NCBI GenBank assembly: GCA_012845835.1
Contig: JABAKD010000018.1
Location: 2,535,729 to 2,599,728 of the forward strand
From: Undaria pinnatifida
Lineage: Eukaryota > Sar > Phaeophyceae > Laminariales > Alariaceae
Direction: 5' to 3'
DNA length: 64,000 nt
Part shown: positions 63,423 through 64,000 of the stretch, in pieces
How the letters are laid out: the number at the start of each line of letters is the position of its first letter
Position numbering within the stretch: position 1 is the first letter of the stretch
The notes under the pieces: model-generated
What the model saw: the letters and a program-made list of their open reading frames with translations, nothing else
Told to the model about the DNA's origin: nothing
Databases searched by the model: none
Position numbers and translations under genes: made by a program

Positions 63423-64000
63423 CGCCTCACGGACACAATCAACGAACGACACACGCTACGGCACAGGTATAGAAAAAATCTTTTTTGCGAAGAAAAGAAA
63501 CGGCATTCCAATGATTTTTGGGGGGTTTAAAGACCGACTCTTACGATTAACCGATCCTGCATAATAACCACAAATAGAGGTTTCTGCGCCTTCAGGGGGG
63601 GCGTGTTTGACCAGGGGAGCGGGAAACTGGGCCCACTTTTTTTTTTTATTTAATCCAAGTTCAGACAAATAATTGCCTATTTTGTCGGAGACGAATCAAA
63701 CGGCGTTTGCTTTTTCTTCAAAATATCTGTTTGAATTTTTGAAAATAAATAAATATATTTATATATAGCAACGCCAATTCCGGATAGTTATCATCGCAGT
63801 TCCATCCGATGAAATGGCCGATTTTTCGAGGCAACCGCTCGGTGTACCAAAAACGAATCCAACTTCTGTCCAGGGCCTGAAAAACGGCAAATAAATGCCG
63901 TTGGATGCGTCACGCAAAGAGGGCTACATAGTCGGACTTTGAGAAGATCGGGGGGCCCAAGTCTCCCGTTCCCCGGATCATACACGCCTGCGAAGGTGCA
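63423..64000. other. No gene recognised
   Basis: Short frames only, with A/T-rich runs at 63640 and 63740. Confidence 0.4.

Overview
This looks like nuclear DNA of a eukaryote with large, intron-rich genes and many transposons. Recognisable pieces include a YHYH-domain gene whose small exons have GT/AG borders and sit among C-rich introns, a pogo/Tigger DNA transposon, Ty1/copia pol, non-LTR reverse transcriptase, LTRs, a tRNA-derived SINE, piggyBac-like MITEs and a Rad2/FEN1-type nuclease relic. There are no ribosome-binding sites, operons or tightly packed ORFs. A marine stramenopile such as a brown alga would fit the mixture, but that is inference and nothing here fixes the taxon.

Layout. 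40-4080 is a complete pogo/Tigger element (terminal inverted repeats, TA duplication) with a decayed minus-strand transposase. About 5.1-24.5 kb on the plus strand holds the only gene I can assemble with confidence. It has at least 11 short exons, probably 12, that join without breaking frame into a YHYH-domain protein (PF14240 type, function unknown) with a hydrophobic C-terminal tail and a TAA stop at 24537-24539. Its first exon or exons were not found. Its introns are full of MITEs, G/C homopolymer tracts, a 660-bp pentanucleotide array and relic duplicates of its own exons. 25.1-26.4 kb is a copia pol relic interrupted by a MITE. 31.7-33.2 kb is a minus-strand LINE relic. 34.2-34.75 kb is a frameshifted Rad2/FEN1-like nuclease. 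35059-42496 is a young LTR element (two 456-bp LTRs with one difference seen) whose interior shows only a copia RNase H end. It sits inside a duplicated segment whose uninterrupted copy lies at 29.25-29.98 kb.

43.8-44.8 and 51.7-54.3 kb are foldback elements of one family. 47.8-49.3 kb is a second LINE relic. 49.8-54.75 kb holds CAA-tailed elements, one with a nested tRNA-derived SINE and one with a nested 82-bp TTAA MITE. 54.8-64 kb has only weak coding signals, tandem C-rich arrays and two more MITE copies. Most long open frames in the window are low-complexity or chance frames. The value of the region lies in the split gene, the nested insertions and the empty sites that let several insertions be dated relative to each other.
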